DNA of 64,000 nt, taken from Perilla frutescens. Its lineage: Eukaryota; Streptophyta; Magnoliopsida; Lamiales; Lamiaceae. Below are positions 46,849 to 60,600 of the stretch, in pieces; position 1 is the first letter of the stretch, and each line of letters starts with the position of its first letter. The stretch spans positions 9,812,501-9,876,500 of the forward strand of contig BRKX01000017.1 of the NCBI GenBank assembly GCA_026008535.1, in the 5' to 3' direction. A program made the position numbers and the translations under genes. Below the pieces are notes generated by a model. It was not told the DNA's origin, did not search any database, and saw only the letters and a list, made by a program, of their open reading frames with translations.

Positions 46849-49800
46849 TGTAACAGCCCGGTCCCGAGATAGAGATTAACGAATGGGGACAGGGTGTTAT
46901 TAAGGGATTATTGAATAAGATGGAAGTTTAACAAAGAACGTTTGGGGATAAAGATATACTTTTGAAAGGTAGGCGACGATACTCGGATTTACTTAATTAA
47001 GAAAGAAACATGCTTTTGCGGAACTAAATGGCTAACTAATTAGATACCAACATGCACAGACCCTATTTACAGGTCCAAACGGATAGACAGATACCAATTT
47101 GAACAAGCCTCTTCATAGGCGAAGGAAAACATGCTTGAGAAGTAGGAATAAAACTGAATATGCATCACTTATATATTTAGATAATCATGTCTTGGAGAAT
47201 ATCCTTAGAATCTTGATAAACATAATTGAACTTGAAAGAAATTGGGAAGCGTGTATCAGAGTAGCAGAAACATCATGGGATTCCAAAAGAAACTTATATA
47301 ATAGTAAAACAATCTTGGCAGTCGACCCACATCCACAGCCACAATCATCCTCAGCATCTCAACCTGAAAACATTTGAAAAAGAGGGGGGCATGAGCACTA
47401 ATGTACTCAGTGGGTTTTAATAAAAGCTTCTTTAATAACTCAAAAAATATCCAATAATAAACTGGCGGTATATGGAGAGCAAAACGCAAAAGCCCTCTCC
47501 ATATCCGCAAAACCTTTTCTTTACTTTTGGGCCCAACCTTGGCTCAAACCTGATGTCAACTGTACCCTTAGGCATGCCATATGATAGAAAAGGGGTTACC
47601 TCAAATATCCTTCCGAGTATGCGAGGGGAAAACCCAGCAGTGACTCTCTTTAATGATCAAAATCATGAATTCTGAGCTCAATCCTGGTTATAGAGCTATA
47701 TTCTTCCTTTCTTAACTTAGCCTTCTTTAACCTTACTAGAATTATCGAGCTTAGAGCAATGTCTAAGGCTAATCTTTTACTTAAGCATGACTTCGGCCTA
47801 TAAGGAATTTATTACTACTCAAAAAGGCAATGCTTAATTAGCTAAATAAACTTTAGCAAAATCCAACATTCAGATACGAAGAAATGAACGTACATAATCA
47901 TAAATTGCAATTAAAGCAATTCTAATTACCTCATGCTAGCATAAACAATACTTAAACAATTCTAACATTTCTAAACATGCTCGAGAGCTCAATCAACATA
48001 TAATATTTTTCCTTTTCTTCCTTCCTTGTACAGAGATCAATCAGGCGGAGCAAAAATATTTTATTTGGATATTTCATTTGCCCTAACATGCTTCTAGAGC
48101 TTATTAGCTCAAACTTTAGATGAGTATAGATTTACCCACCTCGATTAGTTGACAGAAGATAAAGCAGCGAGCTGATGATCCTTCTCTGAATTCCTATGGG
48201 GCTCACTTCCTCCTACAAAAGTTGAATCATCGACTTAGCGGCCTTCTTTGAAGAAGTGAACTATCTAAAGTGAGAAATAACGACATCTATCTCGAAGACT
48301 AGAATCTAAGACTTATTTACAGATTGCACGACTTTACGACTTTATAAATTTCGAGAAGAATTTATTTATAGAACATCTTGTCTTGATTTCTTGATTTTTA
48401 GACGGAGAATAAATTGAATAGATTACTCGAAATAAATCGGAAATATCTTGTTTGCTTTTCTAAAATTTAATCTTGAAAAATAACTTGGAATTAACACGAC
48501 TTGAAAAGCTTGAAATACTCGGGAAGAGGGTACGAAAACAGCCGGAAAAGAAACGGCGGAAAACAACATGGAGAAGGGGGCGCCGCGGCGCACATGGGCG
48601 CCGGCGGGCTGCCCCCCGCTGCGGGGCACATGAGCCCCGATGGGCTCATGGTGGCCGAAGGGGGCGTGGCGCAGTGGCGCACCCTTCCCGCGGGGCTCTC
48701 TCTTCTTTCTCTCTCTAAGCCCAATTCTAGGCGATCTTCAATTGGGTTCTTTGTGTTCGTTGATTCTTTCGACGAACACGAAGAACACTTAACCCGAAAT
48801 TTCTTAAAAACAACGTACTTTAATTTAATATGCAACAACATGCTTTAACTTAAAAAGAATTTTGGCATTATAACGGCATAAACACGATAATCCTCCTTAA
48901 TATTTAGAATAATGACGAAATCGTTAAATATGGCTTGAACATAATTTAATGGAATAAATGACGATAATCTCTAGAATAAGAATAACGGAAGTAAAATGAG
49001 AAATATAACGTAAACGTTATTAACTTGGAACTTCAATAAAAATCGAAATACAACATTAGACGAGCAATAATGAAGAACGTGAAGAACGGAAAGTAAATGC
49101 GGAATTTAAAAGACGGAAAAAGAAATGGAACTCGAGACCGACGAACAAGAATGGACGGGGTTGGGTGCGTCGAAGGAAAGTGACTAACTCGGCGTCTCGT
49201 CGAGTCACAACGGCGGTAGAGCCACCCACTACAACCCAACGGCACCCCTAGCACATTCCCTCACCGCATCCCTTCCACGCCACTCTGCTCGTCGTCTTGC
49301 AGAATACTCACGAAGAACATGAAGAACACTTTTTACTTCGACAGAACTTTCTCGGCTCTTTCGAGCTTTCCCACTCTCTTAGAAGTGAGTTTGGATCATA
49401 AATGAACAAATGAGAGGTTAGGGGTGGCCTTGTGTTTATAGGAAAAGTTTTGGCTTCCAAGGGAAGCCACTTCAGTGCAAGAATACTGCAAAAGTTACCC
49501 CGGGTTCGGTTAAAAGCTGCTTTATTCGATGTCGAGGTCCAAATGACCTCAGACATGAAATCTAAAAATACTGAGAGACTCGTTGGCTCGAATACTAGTG
49601 AACCAACTTGATTCGTGAAAAAGACGGGGTCGTTTGATGAAAGACGAGCAAAGATTCCCCTTTTGGAATTACTTTTTACTATTCACTCAGACTGACGAGC
49701 GTTCGATTGATCTCAGAATGGAAATCCGTGAACGCCAATGAAATCTTTGAGTCATTTCCCATAAGAGAGGCCTGACAGAACTAGACTCGGATCAACAAGG

Positions 49801-49980
49801 AGGATTTCGTAAATTTCTCAAAATACAAACGCACGCAAAAGTTACTATTCATTCACCTTTTTAAATATGTTTTTCATCACTGGGAACTCAAATGACTTCA
49901 AAATTAAAATCCGAATTGCATTACCACAAACTCGTATGTCTATAGTGAGTCCTGAAAATGGTTTTAGGAATTTCCTCCTT
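46849..49980 (-). repeat. 3' LTR of the 46.8-kb element
   Basis: Starts TGTAACAGCCCGG. The inner edge is not sharp: pyrimidine-rich TTTCCTCCTTTCAGTTCTTC near 49972-49992 may be the polypurine tract. It contains CTAATGTACTCAGTGGG near 47397 and a GC-rich patch at 48565-48710. Open frames of about 90-115 codons inside it recur in the other LTR only because the two LTRs are copies. Confidence 0.8.
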
Positions 49981-50018
49981 TCAGTTCTTCAGTTGATGAT
50001 ACCCAGATCTTAAGTGTA

Positions 50019-50431
50019 TCATTGAGAAGACACTTGCTCTCTTAGGCTTTGATCAAAGAGATCTTCTATTCTTGGGAGAGGGTATCGATTCTTAATGGTC
50101 AGCTTATAAAGCTCTCTGTAGTTGATGCACATTGTCAATGTGCCATCCTTCTTCTTCACGAACAGGATTGGAATTTCCCAAGGTGACACACTAGGTTGGA
50201 TAAAACCTAGGTCTGATAATTCCTGTAGTTGAATCCCGAGTTCTTGCAATTCCTCAGGTGCCATTTTGGAAGGGGCTTTCGAACTGGTGCAGCTCCTGGT
50301 TCTAAACCAATAGTGAATTCTACTCGCCTATATGGTGGTAGTTCTGATAGCTCCTTTGAAAATACGTCTTGGAATTTTCTTGTGCCTGAAACGCCTTCTA
50401 TTGTAAACTCTCTTTCCTCTTTCTTCGTCAC
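50019..50431 (-). pseudogene. Truncated gypsy RT, Tekay/Del type
   Basis: 50207-50431 reads KFQDVFSKELSELPPYRRVE, then FTIGLEPGAAPVRKPLPK. After a frame change near 50260 the stretch 50019-50264 continues MAPEELQELGIQLQELSDLG, then FIQPSVSPWEIPILFVKKKD, then NRYPLPRIEDLFDQ. This is the N-terminal third of RT. It ends before the YxDD box, and the LTR follows at once, so most of RT, all RNase H and integrase are deleted. Confidence 0.88.
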
Positions 50432-52265
50432 AGACGCTTTTCAACGGGATTCTGACTTTATAGCTTCTGCTGGAGGTCACTATTACTTGCAGGTGTAAAG
50501 GTCGCATGATTGGACCTTGAACGTAAGCTCAGAACTTATCTGACGTCATTCCTTAGATTGCCTCTTAATCCTTGACGAGCTGAAAAATATTACCTAGAGA
50601 TGCGCGTCCTACTAGGAGGACACTAGCATTACTTGGATTCTTCTTTCTATTGGGACTACTTCCTTTTACTCTTCCAAAAAGAATATTACTTTATACTTTA
50701 TGCCCTATTCAAGGGGTCCACACCCGGGCTCTATGAGTGGGAGCAAAACAAAATGAATGCCTCTGAGTGAGGACTTTATCTTAATCGATAATTCTTTGAC
50801 AAGTTCCAAAACTGGAAGAGATACAACACTAGGTTATATATACTAAAAACATTACCTTCTTTAGAGGGCTTATAACCAAAAAAGGGGTTTCTTGCATGAT
50901 GCAAAGGTATGGAAGATAATCATTGATTAGTACTAAGAATCGTACTGAATATTTGCAAAGGTGTCAGTATATCTTTAATAAGGGGATGCTATCACTAATT
51001 CTGGATGATCAAATGAGTATCATCAAAAGTTTACAATTTGTCCCAATGGATATAATATTGAAGAAATTCAAATGATATAAAGGATTTCAACTAATATGAA
51101 GCTGTTGAAAGATGATTGATTTAATTGACACGAGAATGGATGAGTTGACTTAACAAAACTTCCTATCTTACTGAGACTTTTTAATCTACCAATTCTAGGT
51201 CCAACTACTTAATGATCTTCTTCAGGTTATCCTTCTTTCTTTCCTTGATCTTCACACATCTTCTTCTTTACTAGGTTGCTACGAAAGCATGAGTCATTTG
51301 ACCTTCAGTTAGCCACACTTGGCTGGAAAAGATGATATACGGGGATCACTTCCATTCATTTGGAAGTGATACCACAAGCGACCTGATCTATGCGCGTTTT
51401 CTTCTCGTCTAAAACCACAAATGTGAGGCATGCCTTGATAACTGGTTGAACTCTTGATTGTATTTTGACAACGTTCTCTTTCCCTGCCTCTAGTTCTAGA
51501 TCTCCATCTCCTTACAATAGCAATCCGGGATATACTTCTAATATAACTCGTACTTGAAACCTTCCCAATCATACTTCGTCCATTAATCCAAGGTTATCAT
51601 TCTTTGAACGGACTCTCATTAGTGGCTCGTATAATCCATGCGCATAAAAGAGCATATCCTAATTCCTCATCCTTCGAACAAACTATAAAATTGAAAATTC
51701 GCTTCTAAGGAACAAACCCATCTGTCGACTCTCATCGGGTCTCCTAAATTATAATAGAAGATTATGATCGAAGAACACATTCTTGGCTCTTGAGCTATAG
51801 TTCAGGACTTGTTTGCCAGCGGCCTCGTTCTCTCGGCTTAATGTCTTCTCGGTGATATTCTAAAACATTAGCGACGCTTGCTCGAATTTGCACGAAGTAA
51901 AATGAAATGCCTTTCGATTAGATCTTTAGATTACGCAGGATAGATCAAGCAAAATGGGAAAATTGCCTCATAAGAGGACTTTTGGCATAAATAAGAAAGA
52001 GGTTCTTCGTTACATCTGAAAATAGGACAACCTTTTGGAAGATTACTGCCGCTATAAAAATCTAAAGGTTGATTAGTACATTTTCAGAATAAGATCTGGA
52101 TTTAAGCAGATAAACGGACAAATAGGTCAGTAAGGTGTTCTAACAAAAACACCTCGTTTGCCTACTTCTAGAGCTTAACTACATGCTGGGTCATATCCCT
52201 TTCTTTTTCATGATGATTCCGCCTCTTTCTTACTTTCCTTCTTTGGGTCCTCTTCTTCCTCATCT
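50432..52265 (-). other. Interior of the 46.8-kb element, no gene recognised
   Basis: About 1.8 kb of short frames only. A 51309-51572 frame on the - strand is Arg-rich and resembles no family I know. The sequence is probably decayed or non-coding filler between the RT remnant and the frame at 52266. Confidence 0.5.
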
Positions 52266-52807
52266 TCATCTGTCTCTGGTATCTCGAATTTGAACTTCCT
52301 CATGCTTCCTCGGAGAGCTGTTGGGGCATACACTGTCCCAGACTCTGAGGGGAAAATGTTTGATAGGTAGGGGCCTACTGGTGCATTCTGGAGGACAAAT
52401 ACTCGGTGTCTCAGGTCTCGCTTCTAAGGTTCCTTCAGCACGAGGGCACGGAGTCTGAAATTCAGGGGGACTGTTCAGAGTCGCCCTTAGCAATTTTGGT
52501 TCTACCACGAGGGAGGGATTTTGCTCGGTTAGAGCATTCACGTGGCCATACTTTGACTCCCAAAAATCCATCAAGGCTGAGGAGAATTCTGTCAGGTTTC
52601 CGATTACAGCATACGTCTCGGGATCACGGGTGATTGTGCTTTGCAAGATGCGATATATTGCTGGCTTCTCAATGGAAGGTGCTTGTTCACACATGCGGAT
52701 GCATGTTTCCAAGTCGGATACATTTCCTGGCATTCTCCCAACGTCGTTCCTTTCTTGAACATGGTATGAGGCACATTATTTCTAATAGCCGAACGGCGCT
52801 TAACCAT
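52266..52807 (-). CDS. Unassigned open frame in the element interior
   Basis: The frame from 52733 (155 codons) reads MPGNVSDLETCIRMCEQAPS, then IEKPAIYRILQSTITRDPET, then NLTEFSSALMDFWESKYGHV. An overlapping frame from 52807 gives MVKRRSAIRNNVPHTMFKKG. It lies where gag would start, about 600-700 bases from the primer site. It has no zinc knuckle or gag core I can see. The C-terminal half is Pro/Ser/Arg-rich. It may be a gag-derived remnant, an element-specific protein or chance. Whether it is expressed is unknown. Confidence 0.35.
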
Positions 52808-53410
52808 CTAGAAACAGGAAGCTTAATCAGTCTAGATTATAAAAGGGAGACATAAGGTTCTCCTGAGATTATGCTATCATCTAGATTCAGACTATTTATC
52901 TTGCATGCATAGATCCTTTTTGCAGTTGACCTTTACAAAAATTTTGGTGCCCAAAACCTTTAATCATAAATTTTACCTTTTTCAAAAAAAAAAAGAATTG
53001 AGAATGAATCAACCTTTTTCTTTTAAATCGAGAACTCTTCTTCGAAGCTTCATATAGGTTTAAAAATAAACTTTTTTAAACACTTTTCTTTGTGATCAAG
53101 AACTTATTTCTCAAACTTTCTTCCTTAGAAAATCATTTTTCCCGAATACTTTTTAATTGGAATTCCACTCTCAAGGTTTTCTCTTTTTATCCATAAGGAG
53201 GTATGCTTGCTCAAATTTCTTCATTTTTAGTATTCACAGTTTATGAATTCAAAATCCAATATCTCTATACTATCATACCTTGATTTTAGTTGAAGATACG
53301 AAGGTGATGGCGAGCTGTGGGTTGCTGCTGTGACATATCACGAAGCAATTCATATGCACATAAAAACTTAGCTTATCTTAAACAAAGGGACAGGCCTGCA
53401 GAGTTGCAAA

Positions 53411-53428
53411 CCTCGCTCTGATACCAAC
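53411..53428 (-). other. Primer binding site of the 46.8-kb element
   Basis: On the - strand it reads GTTGGTATCAGAGCGAGG adjacent to the 5' LTR, a full match to the TGGTATCAGAGC core. Confidence 0.9.
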
Positions 53429-56400
53429 TGTAACAGCCCGGTCCCGAGATAGGGATTGACGAATGGGGACAGGGTGTTATTAAGGGATTATTGAATAACA
53501 TGGAAGTTTAACAAAGAAGGTTTGGGGATAAATGTATACTTTGGAAAGGTAGGCGACGATACTCGGATTTACTTAATTAAGAAAGAAACATGCTTTTGCG
53601 GAACTAAACGGCTAACTAATCAGATACCAACATGCACAGACCCTATTTATAGGTCCAAATGGATAGACAGATACCAATTTGAACAAGCCTCTTCATAGGC
53701 GAAGGAAAACATGCTCGAGAAGTAGGAATAAAACTGAATATGCATCACTTATATATTTAGATAATCATGTCTTGGAGAATATCCTTAGAATCTTGATAAA
53801 CATAATTGAACTTGAAAGAAATTGGGAAGAGTGTACCAGAGTAGCAGAAACATCATGGGATTCCAAAAGAAACTTATATAATAGTAAAACAATCTTGGCA
53901 GTCGACCCACATCCACAGCCACCATCATCCTCAGCATCTCAACCTGAAAACATTTGAAAAAGAGGAGGGCATGAGCACTAATGTACTCAGTGGGTTTTAA
54001 TAAAAGTTTCTTTAATAACTCAAGAAATATCCAATAATAAACTGGCGGTATATGGAGAGCAAAATGCAAAAGCCATCTCCATATCCGCAAAACCTTTTCT
54101 TTACTTTTGGGCCCAACCTTGGCTCAAACCTGATGTCAACTGTACCCTTAGGCATGCCATAGGATAGAAGAGGGGTTACCTCAAATATCCTTCCGAGTAT
54201 GCAAGGGGAAAACCCAGCAGTGACTCCCTTTAATGATCAAAATCATAAATTCTGAGCTCAATCCTGGTTATAGAGCTATATTCTTCCTTTCTTAACTTAG
54301 CCTTCTTTAACCTTACTAGAATTATCGAGCTTAGAGCAACGTCTAAGGCTAATCTTTTACTTAAGCATGACTTCGGCCTATAAGGAATTTATTACTACTC
54401 AAAAAGGCAATGCTTAATTAGCTAAATAAACTTTAGCAAAATCCAACATTCAGATACGAAAAAATGAACGTACATAATCATAAATTGCAATTAAAGCAAT
54501 TCTAATTACCTCATGCTAGCATAAACAATAATTAAACAATTCTAACATTTCTAAACATGCTCGAGAGCTCAATCAACATATAATATTTTTCCTTTTCTTC
54601 CTTCCTTGTACAGAGATCAATCAGGCGGAGCAAAAATATTTTATTTGGATATTTCATTTGCCCTAACATGCTTCTAGAGCTTATTAGCTCAAACTTTAGA
54701 TGAGTATAGATTTACCCACCTCGATTTGTTGACAGAAGGTAAAGCAGCGAGCTGATGATCCTTCTCTGAATTCCTACGGGGCTCACTTCCTCCTACAAAA
54801 GTCAAATCATCGACTTAGCGACCTTCTTTGAAGAAGTTAACTATCTAAAGCGAGAAATAACGACATCTATCTCGAAGACTAGAATCTAAGACTTATTTAC
54901 AGATTGCACGACTTTACGACTTTATAAATTTCGAGAAGAATTTATTTATAGAACGTCTTGTCTTCATTTCTCGATTTTTAGACGGAGAATAACTTGAATA
55001 GATTACTCGAAATAAATCAGAAATATCTTGTTTGCTTTTCTAAAATTTAATCTTGAAAAATAACTTGGAAATAACACGTCCTGAAAAGCTTGAAAAACTC
55101 AGGAAGAGGGTACGAAAATAGCCGGAAAAGAAACGGCGGAAAACAACACGGAGAAAGGGGCGCCGCGGCGCACATGGGCGCCGGCGGGCTGCCCCCCGCC
55201 GCGGGGCACATGAGCCCCGGCGGGCTCATGATGGCCGAGGGGGGCGTGCCGCGGCGGCGCACCCCCCCTCCCCGCGGGGCTCTCTCTCCTTTGTCTTTCT
55301 AAGCCCAATTCTAGGCGATCTTCAATTGGGTTCTTCGTGTTCGTTGATTCTTTCGACGAACACGAAGAACACTTAACCCGAAATTTCTTAAAAACAACAT
55401 ACTTGAATTTAACATGCAACAACATGCTTTAACTTAAAAAGAATTTTGGCATTATAATGGCATAAACACGAAGAATATTTCGAATAACGAAGAAATCGTT
55501 AAATATGGCTTGAACGGAATTTAATGGAATAAACGACGATAATCTCTAGAATAATAATAACGGAAGTAAAACGAGAAATATAACGTAAACATTATTAACT
55601 TGGAACTTCAATAAAAATCGAAATACAACATTAGATGAGCAATAATGAAGAACGCGAAGAACGTAAAGAACGAAAAGTAAATGCGGAATTTAAAAGACGG
55701 AAAAAGAAATGGAACTCCAGACCGACGAACAAGAATGGACGGGGTTGGGTACGTCGAAGGAAGGTGACTAGCTCGGCGTCTCGTCGAGTCACAACGGTGG
55801 CAGAGCCGCCCGCTACAACCCAACGGCGCCCCTAGCACATTTCCTCACCGCATCCCTTCCACGCCACTCCGCTCGTCGTCTTGCGGAATACTCACGAAGA
55901 ACACAAAGAACACTTTTTACTTCGACAGAACTTTCACGGCTCTTATGAGCTTTCCCACTCTCTTGGAAGTGAGTTTGGATGATAAATGAGCAAATGAGAA
56001 GTTAGGGGTGGCCTTGTATTTATAGGAAATGTCTTGGCTTCCAAGGGAAGCCACTTCAGTGCAAGAATACTGCAAAAGTTACCTCGGGTTTGGTTAAAAG
56101 CTGCTTTATTCGATGTCGAGGTCCAAATGACCTCAGACACGAAATCTAAAAATACCGGGAGACTCGTTGGCTCGAATACTAGTGAAACAACTTGATTCTT
56201 GGAAAAGACGGGGTCGTCTGAAAAAAGACGAGCAAAGATTCCCTTTTTGGAATTACTTTTTACTATTCACTCAGACTGACAGATTTTGCTCCCGAGCGTT
56301 CGATTGATCTCAAAATGGAAATCCGTGAACGCCAACGGAATCCTTGAGTCATTTCCCATAAGAGGGGCCTGACAGAACTAGACTCTGATCAACGAGGAGG

Positions 56401-56459
56401 ATTTCGTAAATTTCTCAAAACACAAACGCACGCAAAAGTTACTATTCATTCACCTTTTT
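53429..56459 (-). repeat. 5' LTR of the 46.8-kb element, cut by an insertion
   Basis: It runs parallel to 46849-49857 up to CACCTTTTT. In the other LTR the text continues AAATATG; here the gypsy element at 56460 begins. A GC-rich patch lies at 55150-55285. Confidence 0.9.
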
Positions 56460-57675
56460 TGATGTGACCCGGGGCTAAATGACACGACGAGACACAAAAG
56501 ACGCGGAAGCTAGGAAAGAAACTACGTCGGTAAAGAAAGGATTCTATACTCGAATAACTAGACGACTAAGACGTAACTAAAATACCTAGACAATATCACA
56601 CAAAATAACACAAATTCAAACAATGGTAGGGCTGTTTTGGGCGATATTATGGACGAGAGGGATTATGGTGTTTTGAACGTGAGGTTTGGGTGAAGAAGGG
56701 CTAGAGTAGATAGGGTATGATAGAGATGAAACGGACTTACGGATTAGACGAACGATGATGGACTGAACTCGATCAAGGGCTGGAATGGAACGGACGTTGA
56801 TGAGGCTCGGATGACGTCGAACGGCGATAGTGGACGGTGTAAAGTCAATGTGAATTACAACCCGAAAGTTGCCTTGAATCTCGAACGTACACAAGGCCAA
56901 ATTCTTTTAAGTTGCTCTTCGATAGCGAGTTTCCGACGATCCCTCGAACGTGGACGGTGAATTCCCTTTGTAAAACTTAGAGATGCTAATTCTAAGAGTA
57001 TGAATTTAAATGATCTAAACTCACAAAGATTAAATGGGGTTGAGACAATATTGAAAGCAAAGCTTAAATTATCAAATATGGTCTAAAGTAATAATGAAAT
57101 ATGGATCCCCTATTTATAAAAGGTGGATCGAAAATCCAAGAGGGAAGGGCCAAAAATATTAAGGCCAAAACAAACTAGACTAGAACTAGGAAACTTCCTA
57201 AACTAGAATCCTATTTAAGGTAAAACTTGTAGATCTTGCCTTATCTAAAATCCTAGTCAAATCTATATCTAAATAACCGAAAATCTCAACTAAATAATTA
57301 AAAATTTGATTGAAAATCTATAGCATAATTAAATAAAATAAAATACTATAGTCTAATAATTCATTCCCCTTAATTGGATCATTAAGGGCCGATCAATTGG
57401 GCTTGTCACGCATGCACGTCCAACTCGGGCTGAATAACACATGCACACGTACACGCCTTCTTCTTCATGCACACACGTTCACATCTTGATCTCCATCTTC
57501 AAATGTCAACAATGTCATCATCTTCAAGTTTTCTTGCACTTCGTCTTCAACTTCGAACTTCTTGCGAATCGTAGCTTGTAAATATTTTTGCAACTTCTTA
57601 GCTCGTAGTCTTGTGACGGATCCTTTAAATTGCAACTCTTCATTGACTTCTTTATTGCTATGGATGTCCTCATCA
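56460..57675 (-). repeat. 3' LTR of the 56.5-kb gypsy element
   Basis: It is 1216 bp. On the - strand it starts TGATGAGGACATCC and ends GGGTCACATCA. A TATA box (TATAAATA on the - strand) is at about 57112-57120. Pyrimidines 57676-57686 are the polypurine tract on the coding strand. Confidence 0.93.
57465..57675 (-). pseudogene. Pol C-terminal tail encoded in the LTR (second family)
   Basis: Past a TAG at 57684-57686 the frame continues GGNDEDIHSNKEVNEELQ, then FKGSVTRLRAKKLQKYLQAT and an acidic end, and stops at 57465-57467, about 70 codons into the LTR. The VTRLRAKKLQxYLQ motif is shared with 38014-38203. The phase matches the integrase C-terminal block. Confidence 0.75.
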
Positions 57676-57683
57676 TTTCCCCC

Positions 57684-60600
57684 CTACTGAAGTGAATTCA
57701 TCCTCGAATTTGAAGTGTCATCATGGTCGAATTTATCTGCAGAAAAAGGAGACAAATAAGAAACATTAAATGTAGAGGAACACTTGTACTCACCAGGGAG
57801 ATCAATGCGGTATGCATTATCATTAACACGGCTCAAAACAGTGAATGGGCCATCTCTACGGGGTGACAACTTGGACTTCCTCAAGTTAGGGAATCGGCCT
57901 GGACTCAAATGGATCCAAACACGATCTCCGGACTGGAATATCACACGTTTGCGCCTCGTGTTGCGTGCGGCGGCGGTTTGAGCGCCTTTGTGCTCGATCC
58001 AGGCACGAACCTTCTCATGCATCTCTCGAATAAAATCAGCTCTCTTCATACCTTTAACACTCGTTAGATGCTCAATGGGTAAAGGAATCAAATCAGTAGG
58101 AGTTAACGGATTAAATCCATAAACTACCTCAAATGGAGACATGTTAGTAGAAGAATGAATAACATGATTATAAGCAAATTCAGCATATGGTAAACACTCT
58201 TCCCATGACTTCAAATTGTTCTTAATTAGAGACCTAAGTAAAGCTCCTAATGTACGATTCACAACCTCAGTTTGAGCATCGGTTTGTGGATGACATGCAG
58301 TAGAAAACAATAACTTAGTACCTAATTTTCCCCACAAAACACGCCAAAAATGTCCTAAAAACTTAGAATCCCTATCACTAACAATAGTACGAGGAATTCC
58401 ATACAATCTAATAACATACACAAAGAACAAGTTGGCAATATGAACAGCATCATCGGTTTTTCTACATACAATGAAATGAGCCATTTTAGAGAACCGATCA
58501 ACTACAACAAACACCGAATCTTTACCCGATCTAGACCTAGGCAATCCCAAGATAAAATCCATAGAAATATCAATCCAAGGGGCTGTAGGGGCGGGTAAAG
58601 GCGTGTAAAGGCCGAATGGGTGTGAAGTGGATTTGGCTTGACGACAAGTAATGCAACGACTACACACATTCTCTACATCCCTACGCATATGCAGCCAATA
58701 AAAGTGTTCATGCAGCAAGTTCAATGTCTTATGTATCCCAAAGTGACCCATTAAACCTCCCGCATGCGATTCTAACACAAGTAGCTCAAGCATAGAACAA
58801 ATAGGAATGCATAACTTAGACTCCTTAAACAAAAACCCATCATGCACATAATATCCATCAATAGCTCTAGATTTCGACACACATGAAGCATAAATGGAGC
58901 TGAAATAGGCGTCCTCAACATAAAGAGACTTAATGGACTCGAAACCAAGCATCTTAACATGCATTAAGTTCAGAAAGTGCGTACCTTCGAGACAACGCGT
59001 CCGCGATGACGTTCTCTTCACTTTTCTTGTACTTGATCACATATGGAAAGGACTCGATGAATTCCATCCATCTTGCGTGTCTCTTGTTCAAATTTTGCTA
59101 TCCTTTGGGTGCTTTAAGCTCTCGTGGTCCGTGTGAATCACGAACTCCTTGGGCCAAAGATAGTGCTGCCATGTATCCAATGCACGCTTCAAAGCATAGA
59201 GCTCCTTATCGTACGTAGAATACCTCAAACTAGCGCCACTAAGCTTCTCGCTGAAGTAGGCGACGGGCCTGCGATCCTGCATCAAAACTGCACCAATACC
59301 TATGCCCGAAGCATCACACTCGATCTCAAAAGTCTTAGTAAAATCAGGTAAACGAAGAACAGGAGCAGAACATAATAAAGATTTCAAAGTAGTAAATACA
59401 TGCTCTTGTTGTTTACCCCACTCAAATTTCCGGTCCTTCTTACTTAGCTCAGTAAGAGGGGCGGCTATACTGGAGAAATCCCGTACAAAACGACAGTAAA
59501 ATCCAGCTAGTCCGTGAAAGGACCGAACCTCGGAGGCGTTTTTCGGGGATGGCCATTCCTCAATCGCCTTGATTTTGGAACGGTCTACCTCAATACCTCG
59601 TGAACTGACGACAAAGCCTAGAAAAACGACTTCATCTATGCAAAAGGAACACTTAGACAAATTTCCATACAACTTTGCATCACGCAAGAGCATAAAAACA
59701 CGCCTAAGGTGTTCTAGGTGCGCCTGTGCACTGTGACTGTAAATCAGGATATCATCAAAATAAACAACCACAAATTTACCAATTACATCACGCAAAACAT
59801 GGTTCATTAATCTCATAAACGTGCTCGGTGCATTAGTGAGACCAAAAGGCATAACTAACCACTCATATAAACCATGCTTTGTTTTAAACGCAGTTTTCCA
59901 TTCATCCCCTTCATGCATTCTAACTTGAAAATAAACAGATCTTAAATCTATCTTAGAAAACACATTGGAACCACTTAATTCATCTAGCATATCATCAAGT
60001 CTAGGGATAGGAAATCTGTACTTAACCGTGATTTTGTTGATGGCGTGGCAATCAATACACATCCTCCATTCGTTGTTCTTCTTTGGCACTAGGATGACTG
60101 GAACTGCACAAGGGCTCATCAACTCACGGATTTGCTTCTTCTCCAATAGCTCCTTCACTTGGCGGTCGATCTCCTTCATCTCCTCGGGGGACGTGTGGTA
60201 TGCCGGTCTGTTGGGCAGGACTGCGCCGGGTACGAAGTCGATCTGGTGCTCGATCCCACGAACTGGAGGTAATCCACTTGGAATCTCTTCTGGGAACACG
60301 TCCGCGAACTCCTCCATAAGGGGCTGCACATCACAAGGCAAAGAAACACTATTAGTAGCACTGTCCTTATAAGATAAAAGAAGGAAAGGTAAACCTGCTT
60401 TTAGTGCTTTCTCTACGCCTTTAACTGAGATGAACAAAGACTGATTTTGTTCAACTTTAGGGGCTGATCCAGATGATTTGCCACGAACTAAGGCATCATT
60501 AGAGGCCTTCAAAGGGGCTGCATTGGCCGGCTTTGAAGAAGACTCTGGCTGGAATGGGTCGGCCGAATCTCGGCCGTTCACGGCGGCGGTCCGGGCGACG

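Larger units (their letters stand above)
46849..56459 (-). mobile_element. Tekay-like gypsy element with 3-kb LTRs, mostly non-coding interior
   Basis: Two copies starting TGTAACAGCCCGGTCCCGAG (46849 and 53429) are LTRs about 3 kb long. A tRNA-Met primer site lies next to the right copy. The 3.4-kb interior holds only a truncated RT and one unassigned open frame. The left flank ATTAT (46844-46848) would be the target duplication. The right copy is cut at 56459 by the next element, so its end and flank lie beyond the window. The first 550 bases of the LTRs differ at about 16 positions (about 3%). It resembles a large, defective derivative that depends on a related autonomous element. Confidence 0.85.

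Noticed and set aside
47099..47377. 92-codon frame MNKPLHRRRKTC, also at 53679-53957
   Set aside because: The two copies lie at equal positions in the two LTRs of one element. Similarity follows from LTR duplication and is not evidence of coding.
48491..48848. Arg/Gly/Pro-rich frames on both strands (also 55047-55425)
   Set aside because: They come from the GC-rich LTR patch, which lacks stop codons in several frames; no domain is recognisable.
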